DNA from: Moraxella caviae
GTDB lineage: Bacteria > Pseudomonadota > Gammaproteobacteria > Pseudomonadales > Moraxellaceae
Length of the DNA: 64,000 bases
Direction of reading: 5' to 3'
NCBI RefSeq assembly: GCF_002014985.1
Contig: NZ_MUXU01000038.1
Span: 39,314 to 103,313, forward strand
Position numbers and translations under genes: made by a program. Positions 9,893 through 18,183 of this stretch are shown piece after piece; within the stretch, counting starts at the first letter, position 1; the number at the start of each line of letters is the position of its first letter. Below the pieces are notes generated by a model, which searched no databases, was not told the origin of the DNA, and saw only the letters and a list, made by a program, of their open reading frames with translations.

Positions 9893-10255
9893 ATGTCCAT
9901 GCCTAGCATTTTAAATTTTGCCGATTATTTGCAAAGTTCGCCCACAGATTCTGTGCGCACCGTCATTCATCAATCCGCAGAGCATAATTTGGTGCTGTGG
10001 CAAATTCCGCCAAACGCCAAGCTGCCCACGCACCGCCACCCACAAGGGCAAGACATTTGGGTGGTTATGCAAGGCTCGGCACTGCTGCTTGAACAAGCGG
10101 ATTTGGCAAGCACAAAAAACAACGCCCGCCGCATTCATGCAGGGCAGGCGATTGTGATAGACACGCAGCAAATCCACGGTGTGTACAACGATGGCGCACA
10201 AGACTGCGTGCTGGTGTCCATCATTCACCCCAATGCGGCATTTGTGGCGGTGTAG
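9893..10255 (+). CDS. Small cupin-domain protein
   Basis: A 120-residue single-domain cupin (MSMPSILNFADYL...). Cupin motif 1 reads LPTHRHPQGQDIWVVMQG with two candidate metal-binding His residues, and motif 2 reads GQAIVIDTQQIHGVYNDG with a third His. Such small cupins bind a metal ion and include sensors, isomerases and dioxygenase-like proteins; the substrate cannot be told from sequence. The ATG at 9893 was chosen because the open frame upstream of it (from 9794) contains the promoter and reads as non-protein-like sequence. The preceding ACAGG can serve as a ribosome site. The convergent neighbour is the DUF4198 gene. Confidence 0.8.
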   Translation: MSMPSILNFADYLQSSPTDSVRTVIHQSAEHNLVLWQIPPNAKLPTHRHPQGQDIWVVMQGSALLLEQADLASTKNNARRIHAGQAIVIDTQQIHGVYNDGAQDCVLVSIIHPNAAFVAV

Positions 10256-10274
10256 CCTGTTATGGCGATGTCTG

Positions 10275-11084
10275 TCAGTGATGATGTCCGCCAATATCAA
10301 AGGTCAGCGTGCTGTAAGTCGCTTCGTGTTGGCACAGTTTTGGGTCGTGAAAATCTATCTTATATTTCACGCTCGCTTGCCAAAATCCTTGGCGCAAAGG
10401 AATGATATGCACCACGCCATCATCGTTGGTCGTATCAAAAAACGCCTGCGCTGATTCTTTGTGCGTGTGGCTGCGGTCGCTTACATCAAAGCCTGCAAAA
10501 GTGGCGCTCACTGGGTGATTTGCCAGCGGCTCGCCACGATACAGCACACGCACCGCCAAAGGCTCGCCCACGTGTACATTGGCAGGATTATCCAGCGGCA
10601 CCATCTCCAAAAGCTGCCCCACAGGTCTTGTAATCACTGCCGTATCCGCACTGTCATGCCCCACGTTCACCACCGCTTTGCCGTACATTCTGGTCTGCTC
10701 GCAGTAGCTGGCGTCTGGCATTTGCATCAGGTTTTGTCGCTGCCAGCCTGCGCCATTTTTACTCCAAAAGGTCGGCTTATATTCTGCCAGCAGCAAAAAA
10801 CTGCCTTCTTGCACAGGTGATTTACTCTGATAACGGTAATTTTTGGCGTCTTTTTGAACAAGCGTTTGCTTGCCCTTATCCGTAACCAAAGTCAAAGGCG
10901 CAAATAAATCCGTGCGTGTCTTGGCAATCGGCTCAAACTTGGGAAACTCACCATAACCCAAATTGGCACGCAGCACTTCACCGCCATGCACATGGTCAGC
11001 CTGCACCCACACACGGTGCGCCTTGGCTGGCACGCACAGCACACTCGCCGCAGCACACGCCATCAATAAAGCAAATTTTTTCAT
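10275..11084 (-). CDS. Secreted DUF4198 family protein
   Basis: A periplasmic protein of about 269 residues with a Sec signal peptide (MKKFALLMACAAASVLCVPAKA, cleavage likely after AKA). The mature part begins HRVWVQADHVHGG and shows the DUF4198 pattern: a beta-rich domain with a YKPTFWSK segment and GEPLAVRVLYRGEPLANHPV. The C-terminus is His-rich (GGHHH). Members are often found beside metal-uptake receptors and have been suggested to take part in nickel, cobalt or iron handling, but the function is not established. The ATG at 11084 was preferred to 11087 or the longer frame because AAGGAG sits 5 nt ahead of it. A possible metalloregulator site lies upstream at 11172-11188. Confidence 0.8.
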   Translation of the reverse strand: MKKFALLMACAAASVLCVPAKAHRVWVQADHVHGGEVLRANLGYGEFPKFEPIAKTRTDLFAPLTLVTDKGKQTLVQKDAKNYRYQSKSPVQEGSFLLLAEYKPTFWSKNGAGWQRQNLMQMPDASYCEQTRMYGKAVVNVGHDSADTAVITRPVGQLLEMVPLDNPANVHVGEPLAVRVLYRGEPLANHPVSATFAGFDVSDRSHTHKESAQAFFDTTNDDGVVHIIPLRQGFWQASVKYKIDFHDPKLCQHEATYSTLTFDIGGHHH

Positions 11085-11171
11085 CATCTCTCCTTTTGTT
11101 GGTTTGCACAAAAATCTGATTGTTGGTAAATCATTATGTTATGTTATTTCTTTTTACTTGTCAAACGATTT

Positions 11172-11188
11172 ATGATAATTTATATCAT
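11172..11188. promoter_or_regulatory. Candidate Fur/Zur-like operator upstream of the DUF4198 gene
   Basis: An inverted repeat ATGATA-N5-TATCAT (arms 11172-11177 and 11183-11188) in AT-rich DNA about 90 bp upstream of the DUF4198 start resembles half of a Fur-type box. The link to a metal regulator is inference only. The rest of the 11085-11368 gap shows no gene. Confidence 0.25.
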
Positions 11189-11368
11189 TTCATAAATGCC
11201 AATATTTTTATCAACTTTCAATCATGCCAGTCCAAATTGAGAGCATTTTTATCAAAATAAAGTTCACCACAGCGGCGGTTTTGCAACATCATCTCAAGAA
11301 ATTTTAAATTAAAAAACTTTTAAAATCATAAAGTTGTGTTATTTTTTTAAATTTTTGAAAATTTATGC

Positions 11369-11397
11369 TTGACGGATAAAAATTCGCCCTATATAAT
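11369..11397 (+). promoter_or_regulatory. Promoter of the tRNA-Ala/tRNA-Glu operon
   Basis: TTGACG (11369-11374), a 17-bp spacer and TATAAT (11392-11397). The following ACGCCCCAT is a GC-rich discriminator like those of stringently controlled stable-RNA promoters. The start site is predicted near 11404, 11 bp before the tRNA-Ala. Confidence 0.85.
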
Positions 11398-11414
11398 ACG
11401 CCCCATCTTAGCAA

Positions 11415-11490
11415 GGGGCTATAGCTCAGTTGGTAGAGCACTTGCATGGCATGCAAGGGGTCAGCGGTTCGACTCCGCTTAGCTCCACCA
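11415..11490 (+). tRNA. tRNA-Ala (anticodon GGC)
   Basis: A 76-nt cloverleaf starting GGGGCTATAGCTC and ending with an encoded CCA. The anticodon loop ATGGCAT is closed by a CTTGC/GCAAG stem and gives anticodon GGC. The acceptor stem contains the G3:U70 pair that is the identity element of tRNA-Ala. The T-arm has GGTTCGACTCC. Confidence 0.97.
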
Positions 11491-11643
11491 ATTTATGAAT
11501 TTTGACGCATTGTCAAATTCAACCGCTAAGACCAACGTAAGCACCTAGGCAACGCTTTGTAAGCAAACTTACGTTGTAAAAACTCTTTATATGAGTTGAA
11601 AAACGAGCGAATAATGCGAAGTTTATCAGCACATATACGATGC

Positions 11644-11719
11644 GCTCCATTCGTCTAGAGGCCTAGGACACCGCCCTTTCACGGCGGTAACAGGGGTTCG
11701 AATCCCCTATGGAGTGCCA
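11644..11719 (+). tRNA. tRNA-Glu (anticodon TTC)
   Basis: A 76-nt cloverleaf from GCTCCATTCGTC to an encoded CCA. The anticodon loop CTTTCAC on a CCGCC/GGCGG stem gives TTC. The T-arm is GGGGTTCGAATCCCC. With these ends position 1 to 72 is a G:U pair rather than G:C, which is slightly unusual. The gene is 153 bp after the tRNA-Ala and probably co-transcribed with it. Confidence 0.96.
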
Positions 11720-11730
11720 ATATTCCAAAC

Positions 11731-11764
11731 AATCCCCAGACCAATGGTTTGGGGATTTGTTTTT
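11731..11764 (+). terminator. Terminator of the tRNA operon
   Basis: A 12-bp stem (11731-11742 with 11746-11757, one G:U) with a 3-nt loop is followed by TGTTTTT. It lies 11 bp after the tRNA-Glu. Confidence 0.85.
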
Positions 11765-11878
11765 ATGGCGGTTTTGGTAAAATCAGCATTTGATAAATTT
11801 CATCGCTCATTTTTCATTGTAAATTCTCATCACTTGGCAAAACTTGGCAAGCACCCTTTATTCAGCGACTGATGTTTT

Positions 11879-12571
11879 ATGGCAAATTTTCACACGCATT
11901 TGACGGTGGCAGCAGTTGGCAGCACGGCATTGGCTGGCGTGATGTTTGCCGCTGGGCAGCTGGGCGCAACCAGCGCTGTGCTGTGCGCAATTTTAGGGAC
12001 GCTTGGCGGACTTTTGCCTGATATTGATTTGGATAATTCCACGCCTGCCAAACGTGGATTTTTCATCGCAAGCCTAGTCGTATCGGCACTTTTGACCATC
12101 GTTTATGCCAATCGCTACACTCAAGATCGGCTGATTTTGGATTCGTTAATTTTATGGGCGGTAAGTTTTGGCGTGCTGCGCTTTGGCGTGCTTGGACTGT
12201 TTAGCCACCTAACGGTGCATCGCGGCATGGTGCATTCGGTGCCTTATATGGCGGTGTTTGCGCTGGCGGTGGTGTGCGGTGCGTTTCATGGCATGCGCAT
12301 GACGGCGTTTGTGAGCTGGACGTTTGGGCTGTTTGTGTTTTTTGGCAGCATGGTACATTTACTGCTGGACGAAGTTTATAGCGTAAACGTGCTGGGCGTA
12401 CGCCTAAAGCGCTCATTTGGCACGGCTTTTAAGTGGTTTGAGATGGATAAAGCGCTGCAATACCTTGCGCTGTATGGGCTGGTGGCAGCGCTGTTTTATG
12501 TCGCTCCGCCTGCCGATGAATTGATAAAAAGACTTGTGAATACCGCTCAATTTTTCACGGCTGCGTTTTAA
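11879..12571 (+). CDS. Membrane-bound metal-dependent hydrolase-like protein (YdjM family)
   Basis: A 230-residue integral membrane protein of the LexA-regulated YdjM / membrane-bound metal-dependent hydrolase family. The family's polar motifs are present between hydrophobic helices: an N-terminal H-x-H (FHTHLTV), GGLLPDIDLDNS (~residues 46-57), and HRGMVHS (~118-124), followed by HLLLDEVYSVNV. These His and Asp residues look like a metal site, but the substrate is unknown for the whole family. About six membrane segments are visible. The gene stands alone behind the tRNA terminator. Confidence 0.82.
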   Translation: MANFHTHLTVAAVGSTALAGVMFAAGQLGATSAVLCAILGTLGGLLPDIDLDNSTPAKRGFFIASLVVSALLTIVYANRYTQDRLILDSLILWAVSFGVLRFGVLGLFSHLTVHRGMVHSVPYMAVFALAVVCGAFHGMRMTAFVSWTFGLFVFFGSMVHLLLDEVYSVNVLGVRLKRSFGTAFKWFEMDKALQYLALYGLVAALFYVAPPADELIKRLVNTAQFFTAAF

Positions 12572-12646
12572 TGGCTGGTTTTTCACGGCCAGCTTTTAAT
12601 CATCACACTGATTTTAAACGTGATTTTGGCATTTATATGACGCAAA

Positions 12647-13102
12647 TCACCATGCCCCGCCCCAGCGAAACATCATGCCTGTCGCCACAAATGCCACGCT
12701 CCACACACAAATCAGCAAAACGTGTACGCCCATATTCTTAAGCGTCTTATCGTCATGCGTGCCACGCTCAAGCCGCGCCACCACACGAAAACGTGCGTGC
12801 AAAGCAGTCAAAAGCGTCAAAATCAGCCATAAAAATTTTGCATGAATCAGCGCACCTAACGACCCCAAAGGCGAAAACCACAACGACGCTGGCACAAATC
12901 GGCTCAGCAGATACGCTCCAGTAATCACCTGCAGCAAAAGCGCCGCCATGCCCAGCGGTTCGTAGCTTTTTTCAAATGCCAAAAATCCTTTAACATCTTG
13001 ATTTTTAATGAAATTTGGCATAAGGCGCACCAGCAAATACAAATGCCCGCCCACCCAAATGCACGCACCCAGCAGATGAAAAAACAGAGCGATTTTTTGC
13101 AT
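12647..13102 (-). CDS. CopD-like / DUF2269-type four-helix membrane protein
   Basis: A 151-residue protein with four hydrophobic helices. It begins MQKIALFFHLLGACIWVGGHLYLLVRLMP, a pattern shared by the CopD copper-resistance family (His in helix 1 and an IWVGGH motif). No copper-binding partner such as CopC is nearby, so a role in copper handling is only a family-level guess. It is convergent with the YdjM-like gene and lies downstream of the DUF3025 gene on the same strand, separated by about 100 bp. Confidence 0.65.
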   Translation of the reverse strand: MQKIALFFHLLGACIWVGGHLYLLVRLMPNFIKNQDVKGFLAFEKSYEPLGMAALLLQVITGAYLLSRFVPASLWFSPLGSLGALIHAKFLWLILTLLTALHARFRVVARLERGTHDDKTLKNMGVHVLLICVWSVAFVATGMMFRWGGAW

Positions 13103-13201
13103 GGCGATATTCCAAATTCTAATTTATGATGATTTGATGGCGATGGCTTGATGGCGATTTATGCAACGATGTAATTTTTATGTTTTTGGGCGGCAAAATC
13201 A

Positions 13202-14143
13202 CTACACCGATTTATCTTGCTTATCCTGCCTGCGCCCTGCACGAAACACGGACGTATCGGCATAAAATTGTGGGTCGGCATTATCCCAAAAATACGGCAC
13301 ACCCAAAATCGGCAACGGGTGCAGCTCCCTTGGCGTTACGCCATCTTGCAAAAGTTGTTGCAACTGCGCCGCCAGAGCATCGTCTAGCATGGCAAGCTGA
13401 ACAGGCAGCGGCGCGGCAAAAAATTCTTGCGGCATAGAAATAATCAACGTGTGGCTGCACAGTGATTTTCTGGGGTGTACAAGCTGCTCAAGCAGCGCAT
13501 GACCAAAGATGAATGCCTGCGCCTTAGGATTTGGCGTGCTAAAATCCGCCCACTGCGCACGGTGCTGCACCAAGCACGTCTGCCAATCAAACCGCCTGAG
13601 GCCATCAGCAATCGCCTTGCCCACATCGTCATCTGCCACCACGACCACCGCACCATTTTCATCAAATACCGTGATGGTATCACGCACACGATTGCGCTTA
13701 TTGCCGCTGTCATCGTCATGCAAATGCGTGATGTGCTTGGCGTTTAGCACCGCTTTTGATTTGGGAAATTTCGCCCAAATGCACGCACCAAACCAATCGT
13801 GCAGATTATTTCTGGTGGGAATTTGCTGGTGCTCACCGATGAATTTTTCGTACGCCACACCGTGCGGCAAGTCGTTTTGGTGTGTAAAAGTCAGTCTTTG
13901 CTTGGCGTTATGATTTACAGAGCAGCCACTCACTGCATGACCATACAGCGTGATGGCATTTTTAGCAAAATAAGCGTTTAGCCATTCATACAGCGCACCA
14001 GCAAGCGTCAGACGCTCATCATCGCTCGCCTGCGCTGCAGCATCGGCAAAACTTCGGTGCAAATCCGCAAGGTGAAAAAGCCACGGCGCATCGGTATTGA
14101 TGGTGGCAAATTGACTGATAAAATCGCCGCAATCGCCCGCCAT
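13202..14143 (-). CDS. DUF3025 domain-containing protein
   Basis: A 313-residue soluble protein that resembles the DUF3025 family common in Moraxellaceae and other gammaproteobacteria. Recognisable pieces are YEKFIGEHQQIPTRNNLHDWFGACIW, KFPKSKAVLNAKH and PKAQAFIFGHALLEQLV. No catalytic function is known for the family. The start ATG at 14143 directly abuts the TAA stop of the upstream glutamine amidotransferase gene, so the two are probably one transcription unit and translationally coupled. Confidence 0.75.
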   Translation of the reverse strand: MAGDCGDFISQFATINTDAPWLFHLADLHRSFADAAAQASDDERLTLAGALYEWLNAYFAKNAITLYGHAVSGCSVNHNAKQRLTFTHQNDLPHGVAYEKFIGEHQQIPTRNNLHDWFGACIWAKFPKSKAVLNAKHITHLHDDDSGNKRNRVRDTITVFDENGAVVVVADDDVGKAIADGLRRFDWQTCLVQHRAQWADFSTPNPKAQAFIFGHALLEQLVHPRKSLCSHTLIISMPQEFFAAPLPVQLAMLDDALAAQLQQLLQDGVTPRELHPLPILGVPYFWDNADPQFYADTSVFRAGRRQDKQDKSV

Positions 14144-15028
14144 TTATACGCTCGCCCCCACGCTTCTTGCCAGCGCAATGCCTTCTTCAATGGACAGATA
14201 CGTTTTTTTGCTTGGCGTGTCTTTAAAAACCACGTCGCCATCTTGGAAAATCACGCACTCGTCCACCGCCAGCTGCTGCCACGTCTCGTTGTCGGTCAGC
14301 GGTATGGTTACCAAAACGGTTACTTTGTCTTTGTCGGTGGTTACGTCTTTAAAATTGACACTCATCTCACCATCAGAAAGTTTCGCTTCGCCAAACGGCG
14401 CTTGGCGTGTCAAATAAAACAGCAGACTTCCTGCATAGGCAAGCTGCCAATTTCCGTTAGAAATCAAGCAGTTAAATAAACCATTGGCGGATAAATAACG
14501 GCACTGCGCCGTCAAAAACGCAAACAAGGCTTCATCTGATGGGCGTGTTTTAAACGTGGCTTTTAGGCGGTTTAGCAGATAGCAAAACGCAAGCTCGCTG
14601 TCGGTGTCGCCCACAGGTGCATAATGCTCGGCATTGCCATTGGCAATCAGGCGCTCGGTGCGGCGAATAAAGCTGTCGGTCATCTGTCCATTATGCGCAA
14701 ACGCCCACTGCTCGCCCCACACTTCACGCACAAATGGGTGCGTATTGGCAAGCGAATTTTCGCCCGTGGTGGCTTTACGAATGTGGGCAATGACGTTCAT
14801 CGCCTTGATGGGATAATGATTCACCAAATCCGCCACAGGCGACAGATGGCTTGGCTTGTCGTCGTGAAATTGGCGCAATCCAATTTTGCCATTGGGATTA
14901 CGCTCAAAAAATGCGATGCCAAAGCCGTCTTCGTGATGGTCGGTCGCACCGCCACGCTGACGAAAGCCTGCAAAGCTAAAGCCGATGTCGGTCGGCGTAT
15001 TGCAATTCATTCCAAGTAGTTGGCACAT
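14144..15028 (-). CDS. Class II glutamine amidotransferase (YafJ-like)
   Basis: A 294-residue N-terminal-nucleophile amidotransferase domain protein. After Met removal, Cys2 (MCQLLGMNCN) would be the catalytic nucleophile. Conserved blocks are DGFGIAFFE, IAHIRKATTGE with NTHPF, and WAFAHNGQM. It belongs to the stand-alone YafJ type, with no fused synthase domain, so the acceptor of the ammonia is unknown. It is the first gene of a pair with the DUF3025 gene. Confidence 0.88.
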   Translation of the reverse strand: MCQLLGMNCNTPTDIGFSFAGFRQRGGATDHHEDGFGIAFFERNPNGKIGLRQFHDDKPSHLSPVADLVNHYPIKAMNVIAHIRKATTGENSLANTHPFVREVWGEQWAFAHNGQMTDSFIRRTERLIANGNAEHYAPVGDTDSELAFCYLLNRLKATFKTRPSDEALFAFLTAQCRYLSANGLFNCLISNGNWQLAYAGSLLFYLTRQAPFGEAKLSDGEMSVNFKDVTTDKDKVTVLVTIPLTDNETWQQLAVDECVIFQDGDVVFKDTPSKKTYLSIEEGIALARSVGASV

Positions 15029-15112
15029 AGATTCTCTTTTTATTTTTAATTAAAAATTTTCTTTTATTTTCTTATTAAACAGCGCAACAATCAGCGGTAA
15101 ACTGCTCGCCAA

Positions 15113-15457
15113 TCAGCCACGAAAAGCAAAATACACCGCCCCTAAAATGCACAAAAAACTCCACAGATAATTCAACTTAAACCCTGCGTTCAAATACACC
15201 ACCGCAAAAATGGCAAAGACTGACAAGGCGATGACTTCTTGTAAAATTTTCAGCTGAAAAGGATTGATTCCCCACTTTGCGCCAAAGTGATTGGCAGGCA
15301 CAGCAAAGCAATATTCCACCAGCGCAATCGCCCAACTAATTAGCACAATTTGCCAAATCGGCAAAGACGTGGCATCAGGCTTGATGTGCCAATACCACGC
15401 AAAGCTCATCACGATGTTAGAAAGACACAAAAGCGCAACGACAATCAGCCAAGACAT
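15113..15457 (-). CDS. DUF486 family membrane protein
   Basis: A 114-residue protein with four membrane helices of the DUF486 family (a DMT-like small membrane protein). Typical pieces are SNIVMSFAWYWHIK, WAIALVEYCFAVPANHFG and FQLKILQEVIALSVFA. The function is unknown; it resembles half of a drug/metabolite transporter. It lies 27 bp downstream of the homoserine kinase gene on the same strand. Confidence 0.85.
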   Translation of the reverse strand: MSWLIVVALLCLSNIVMSFAWYWHIKPDATSLPIWQIVLISWAIALVEYCFAVPANHFGAKWGINPFQLKILQEVIALSVFAIFAVVYLNAGFKLNYLWSFLCILGAVYFAFRG

Positions 15458-15484
15458 AAAATACTCTCATGCTAATTTAAGTCA

Positions 15485-16480
15485 TTAGGCGACTTTTGCC
15501 CAATGCAAACTCGCCAATCGCTTCATCAAATCAGGGTTTTTCACCATGATGTCATCGCCTGTACGTCCTTGTTCACGGTTATAATGAATCACATTTAGGC
15601 GCAGCAGCCAAAAAATCGTTGCGCTGTAGGCAAGCATGACAGGCAAAGCCGCCGTTTCATCGCCTGTCAGCGGACGCACGCTTTCATAGCCCTGCATAAA
15701 GGCGCGCATTTTGCTTTCATCAAAGTCCACACGCTCGCCATCGGTGGCATTACCCCAAGTGGTACAAAAATCGTTAATCGTGATGGCAATGTCCATCACA
15801 TAATGCTCCACGCTCACTTCGGTAAAGTCCAAAAGCCCCGTCAGGCGTGGCACAGACAAATCCCACAGCGTGTTATCGGTAAACATATCCAAATGGCATA
15901 AGCCCTTTGGCAAATCGCTCGGCAAACGCTCATACGCCGCCCAAATGTCGTTCATCAGCCCAGCTTCATCGCTTGGCATAAAGGCGGTTTCACGCGCTTT
16001 CACCCTTGCCCAATCGTACAAAGGCACGCCGTATTCTTCGGCAGGTTGCAGCGTTTGCAAGGTGTTATGCAAAATCGCCAACGCTTCGCCCATGCTGTAG
16101 CACATCGCTTCGGTGGTGGCAGCTGGATGCTTGCCTGCCAGCTTTGGCACGAGCAAAATTGCCTTATTTTCATAGCGCATGACGCAATCTTCGCCAATAT
16201 TTTCGCCTTTGGCGGTGAGTTTGATGAGCGGTGCAGCAATCGGCAATTTGTCCTTCAAGGCGTGCATGACGGTCGCCATTTTTATAATGTCAGCAGGCAC
16301 ACGCTCTTCAAACAGCGTGAACACATAGCTAAAATCATCGCCTTCATCGGTGTCTGTTTGGATAAACCAGTTGGAATTTTTGATGCCTTGGGTGATGGGA
16401 ATGGCTTTTTTGAATTTCACGCCATACAGCCCACAAAAGGCAAAAAATTCATCATCAGACAAATGGGTATAAACAGACAT
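15485..16480 (-). CDS. thrB: Homoserine kinase, APH-fold type
   Basis: Phosphorylates homoserine to O-phosphohomoserine in threonine synthesis. The 331-residue protein is of the aminoglycoside-phosphotransferase fold (the pseudomonad-type ThrB, not the GHMP kinase). It starts MSVYTHLSDDEFFAFCGLYGV; the nucleotide loop region is ITQGIKNSNWFIQTD. The catalytic loop is CHLDMFTDNTLW, with GLLDFTE as the metal-binding DFG-like motif. The ATG at 16480 was preferred over the upstream ATG at 16501 because GGA lies at proper spacing and homologues start there. No other thr gene is in the window. Confidence 0.9.
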   Translation of the reverse strand: MSVYTHLSDDEFFAFCGLYGVKFKKAIPITQGIKNSNWFIQTDTDEGDDFSYVFTLFEERVPADIIKMATVMHALKDKLPIAAPLIKLTAKGENIGEDCVMRYENKAILLVPKLAGKHPAATTEAMCYSMGEALAILHNTLQTLQPAEEYGVPLYDWARVKARETAFMPSDEAGLMNDIWAAYERLPSDLPKGLCHLDMFTDNTLWDLSVPRLTGLLDFTEVSVEHYVMDIAITINDFCTTWGNATDGERVDFDESKMRAFMQGYESVRPLTGDETAALPVMLAYSATIFWLLRLNVIHYNREQGRTGDDIMVKNPDLMKRLASLHWAKVA

Positions 16481-16549
16481 AGGATTTTTCCAAATTAACA
16501 AATCTCAAAAGCCCTATTGTAAAGGGTTTTTGTGAATTTTACCATTAAA

Positions 16550-16573
16550 AAACGCACCGATGATGGTGCGTTT
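16550..16573 (-). terminator. Terminator of the gltIJKL operon
   Basis: A 9-bp perfect stem (16550-16558 with 16565-16573) and a 6-nt loop; read on the minus strand it is followed by a T run. It lies 35 bp after the gltL stop. Confidence 0.85.
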
Positions 16574-16607
16574 GTCATTTGTTGGTGAAATGTGGTGTTT
16601 TCACCCA

Positions 16608-17426
16608 TCAATGATTTAAAATCTTGGACAAAAAGCCTTTGGCGCGCTCGCTTCTTGCACCAGCAAAAAACTCATCACGACTGCAATTTTCCACCACATG
16701 ACCTTGATCCATAAAGATGATGCGATTTGCCACTTGACGTGCAAAACCCATTTCATGCGTAACACACATCATCGTCATGCCGTCTTTAGCAAGACTCACC
16801 ATCACGTCCAGCACTTCTTGAATCATCTCAGGATCCAGCGCCGATGTCGGCTCATCAAAAAGCATCGCCACAGGATCCATAGACAGCGCACGGGCAATCG
16901 CCACACGCTGCTGCTGACCGCCAGACAGCTCGGCAGGATACTTATTGGCGTGCGCCGACAGCCCGACACGGTCAAGATACGCCAGACCCTTTTTGATGGC
17001 TTCGTCTTCTTTTCTGCCCAGTACCTTAATCTGCGCCAGCGTCAAATTTTCCTTGATGGATAAATGCGGAAACAGCTCAAAATGCTGAAACACCATGCCC
17101 ACACGACTGCGCAGCTTGGCAAGGTCGGTCGCTTTATCGCCCACAGACGTGCCACCCACCAAAATTTCGCCTTTTTGAAATGGCTCAAGCCCATTGACCG
17201 TCTTAATGAGCGTGGATTTACCAGAGCCTGACGGCCCACACACAACCACCACATCGCCTTTATGAACGTGCGCCGTGCAATCGGTCAGCACCTGAAAATT
17301 TCCATACCACTTGCTGACGTTTGACAGCTTAATCATAATCTCATCAGACGCATGACCTTCATTGGACACCAGTCCGCCAAATTCGTTAATCCATGTGGTT
17401 TCGTTGATTTTTTCTACAATCGCCAT
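16608..17426 (-). CDS. gltL: Glutamate/aspartate ABC importer, ATP-binding protein
   Basis: The ATPase subunit of the acidic amino-acid importer. Motifs visible are Walker A GPSGSGKST, signature LSGGQQQR, Walker B AMLFDEPTSALDPE and the switch His in CVTHEMGF. At 272 residues it is about 30 longer than usual GltL because of an N-terminal extension (MAIVEKINETTWINEFGG). That start is kept because a strong AAAGGAAAG ribosome site lies 7 nt ahead of ATG 17426, while the internal ATG at 17336 (MIKLSNVSKWYG) has a poorer site. It is the last gene of gltIJKL. Confidence 0.93.
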   Translation of the reverse strand: MAIVEKINETTWINEFGGLVSNEGHASDEIMIKLSNVSKWYGNFQVLTDCTAHVHKGDVVVVCGPSGSGKSTLIKTVNGLEPFQKGEILVGGTSVGDKATDLAKLRSRVGMVFQHFELFPHLSIKENLTLAQIKVLGRKEDEAIKKGLAYLDRVGLSAHANKYPAELSGGQQQRVAIARALSMDPVAMLFDEPTSALDPEMIQEVLDVMVSLAKDGMTMMCVTHEMGFARQVANRIIFMDQGHVVENCSRDEFFAGARSERAKGFLSKILNH

Positions 17427-17517
17427 TGACTTTCCTTTGTGTTGTTTTCATTTTTTGTTTGCGTTTGGCCATTCTTGCGGCATTTAGGCTTGTTTTTTTA
17501 AGCCATCATCGCCACAG

Positions 17518-18183
17518 CTAAAACCGTAAGCGGCGCTTGAGCGCATTCACGCCTGTGCTGGCAATCAAGCTAATCACAAAATACACCACGCCTGCGCCTA
17601 AAATATAAGGCGTCAGATAGCCCATCAAATCACCACGCACATAAGCTGCGCGGAACAAATCCACAAGCCCAATGGCAAAAACCATGGTCGTGTCTTGAAA
17701 TAAAATAATGCACTGCTGCAGCACCAAAGGCAGCATTTTACGAAAGGCTTGTGGCAAAATCACCAGCTGCATGGTCTGCCGATACGTCATGCCAAGCGCA
17801 TACGCTGCCGACACTTGCCCACGCCCAATAGACTGAATGCCTGCACGCACAATCTCACTAAAATACGCCGCTTCAAACAGCATAAACGCCACTACACAAG
17901 ACGTAAAGGCAGTATCCAGCGTGAAAAATTTGCCCGTAATCCAGTTATAAATCATGGGTACGGCAAAATAAAACCACAAAAGCACCAAAAGCAGCGGCAC
18001 AGAACGAAAATAATTGACGTAAATTGCCGCAGGAATGGACAGCCATTTTTTGCCAGACAGTCGCATGAGCGCCAAAATCGTACCTATTGCCAAACCACCA
18101 ACGATGGCAAGTCCTAGCACCTTTAAGGTAACGCCAAATCCCGCCATCAGTGCAGGCATGGCAGCATGAAGTTCTGTCATCAT
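17518..18183 (-). CDS. gltK: Glutamate/aspartate ABC importer, permease subunit GltK
   Basis: An inner-membrane permease of 221 residues with about five helices. It carries the HisMQ-type fold and the EAA loop seen as EAAYFSEIVRAGIQSIGRGQVSAAYALGM, which docks on the ATPase. Its ATG overlaps the gltJ stop by 4 bp, implying coupled translation of the two halves of the membrane channel. Confidence 0.92.
   Translation of the reverse strand: MMTELHAAMPALMAGFGVTLKVLGLAIVGGLAIGTILALMRLSGKKWLSIPAAIYVNYFRSVPLLLVLLWFYFAVPMIYNWITGKFFTLDTAFTSCVVAFMLFEAAYFSEIVRAGIQSIGRGQVSAAYALGMTYRQTMQLVILPQAFRKMLPLVLQQCIILFQDTTMVFAIGLVDLFRAAYVRGDLMGYLTPYILGAGVVYFVISLIASTGVNALKRRLRF

Noticed and set aside
11415-11719. 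tRNA genes as an integration site of a genomic island
   Set aside because: No integrase and no repeat of a tRNA 3' end was found in the window; the following genes look like housekeeping or core genes.
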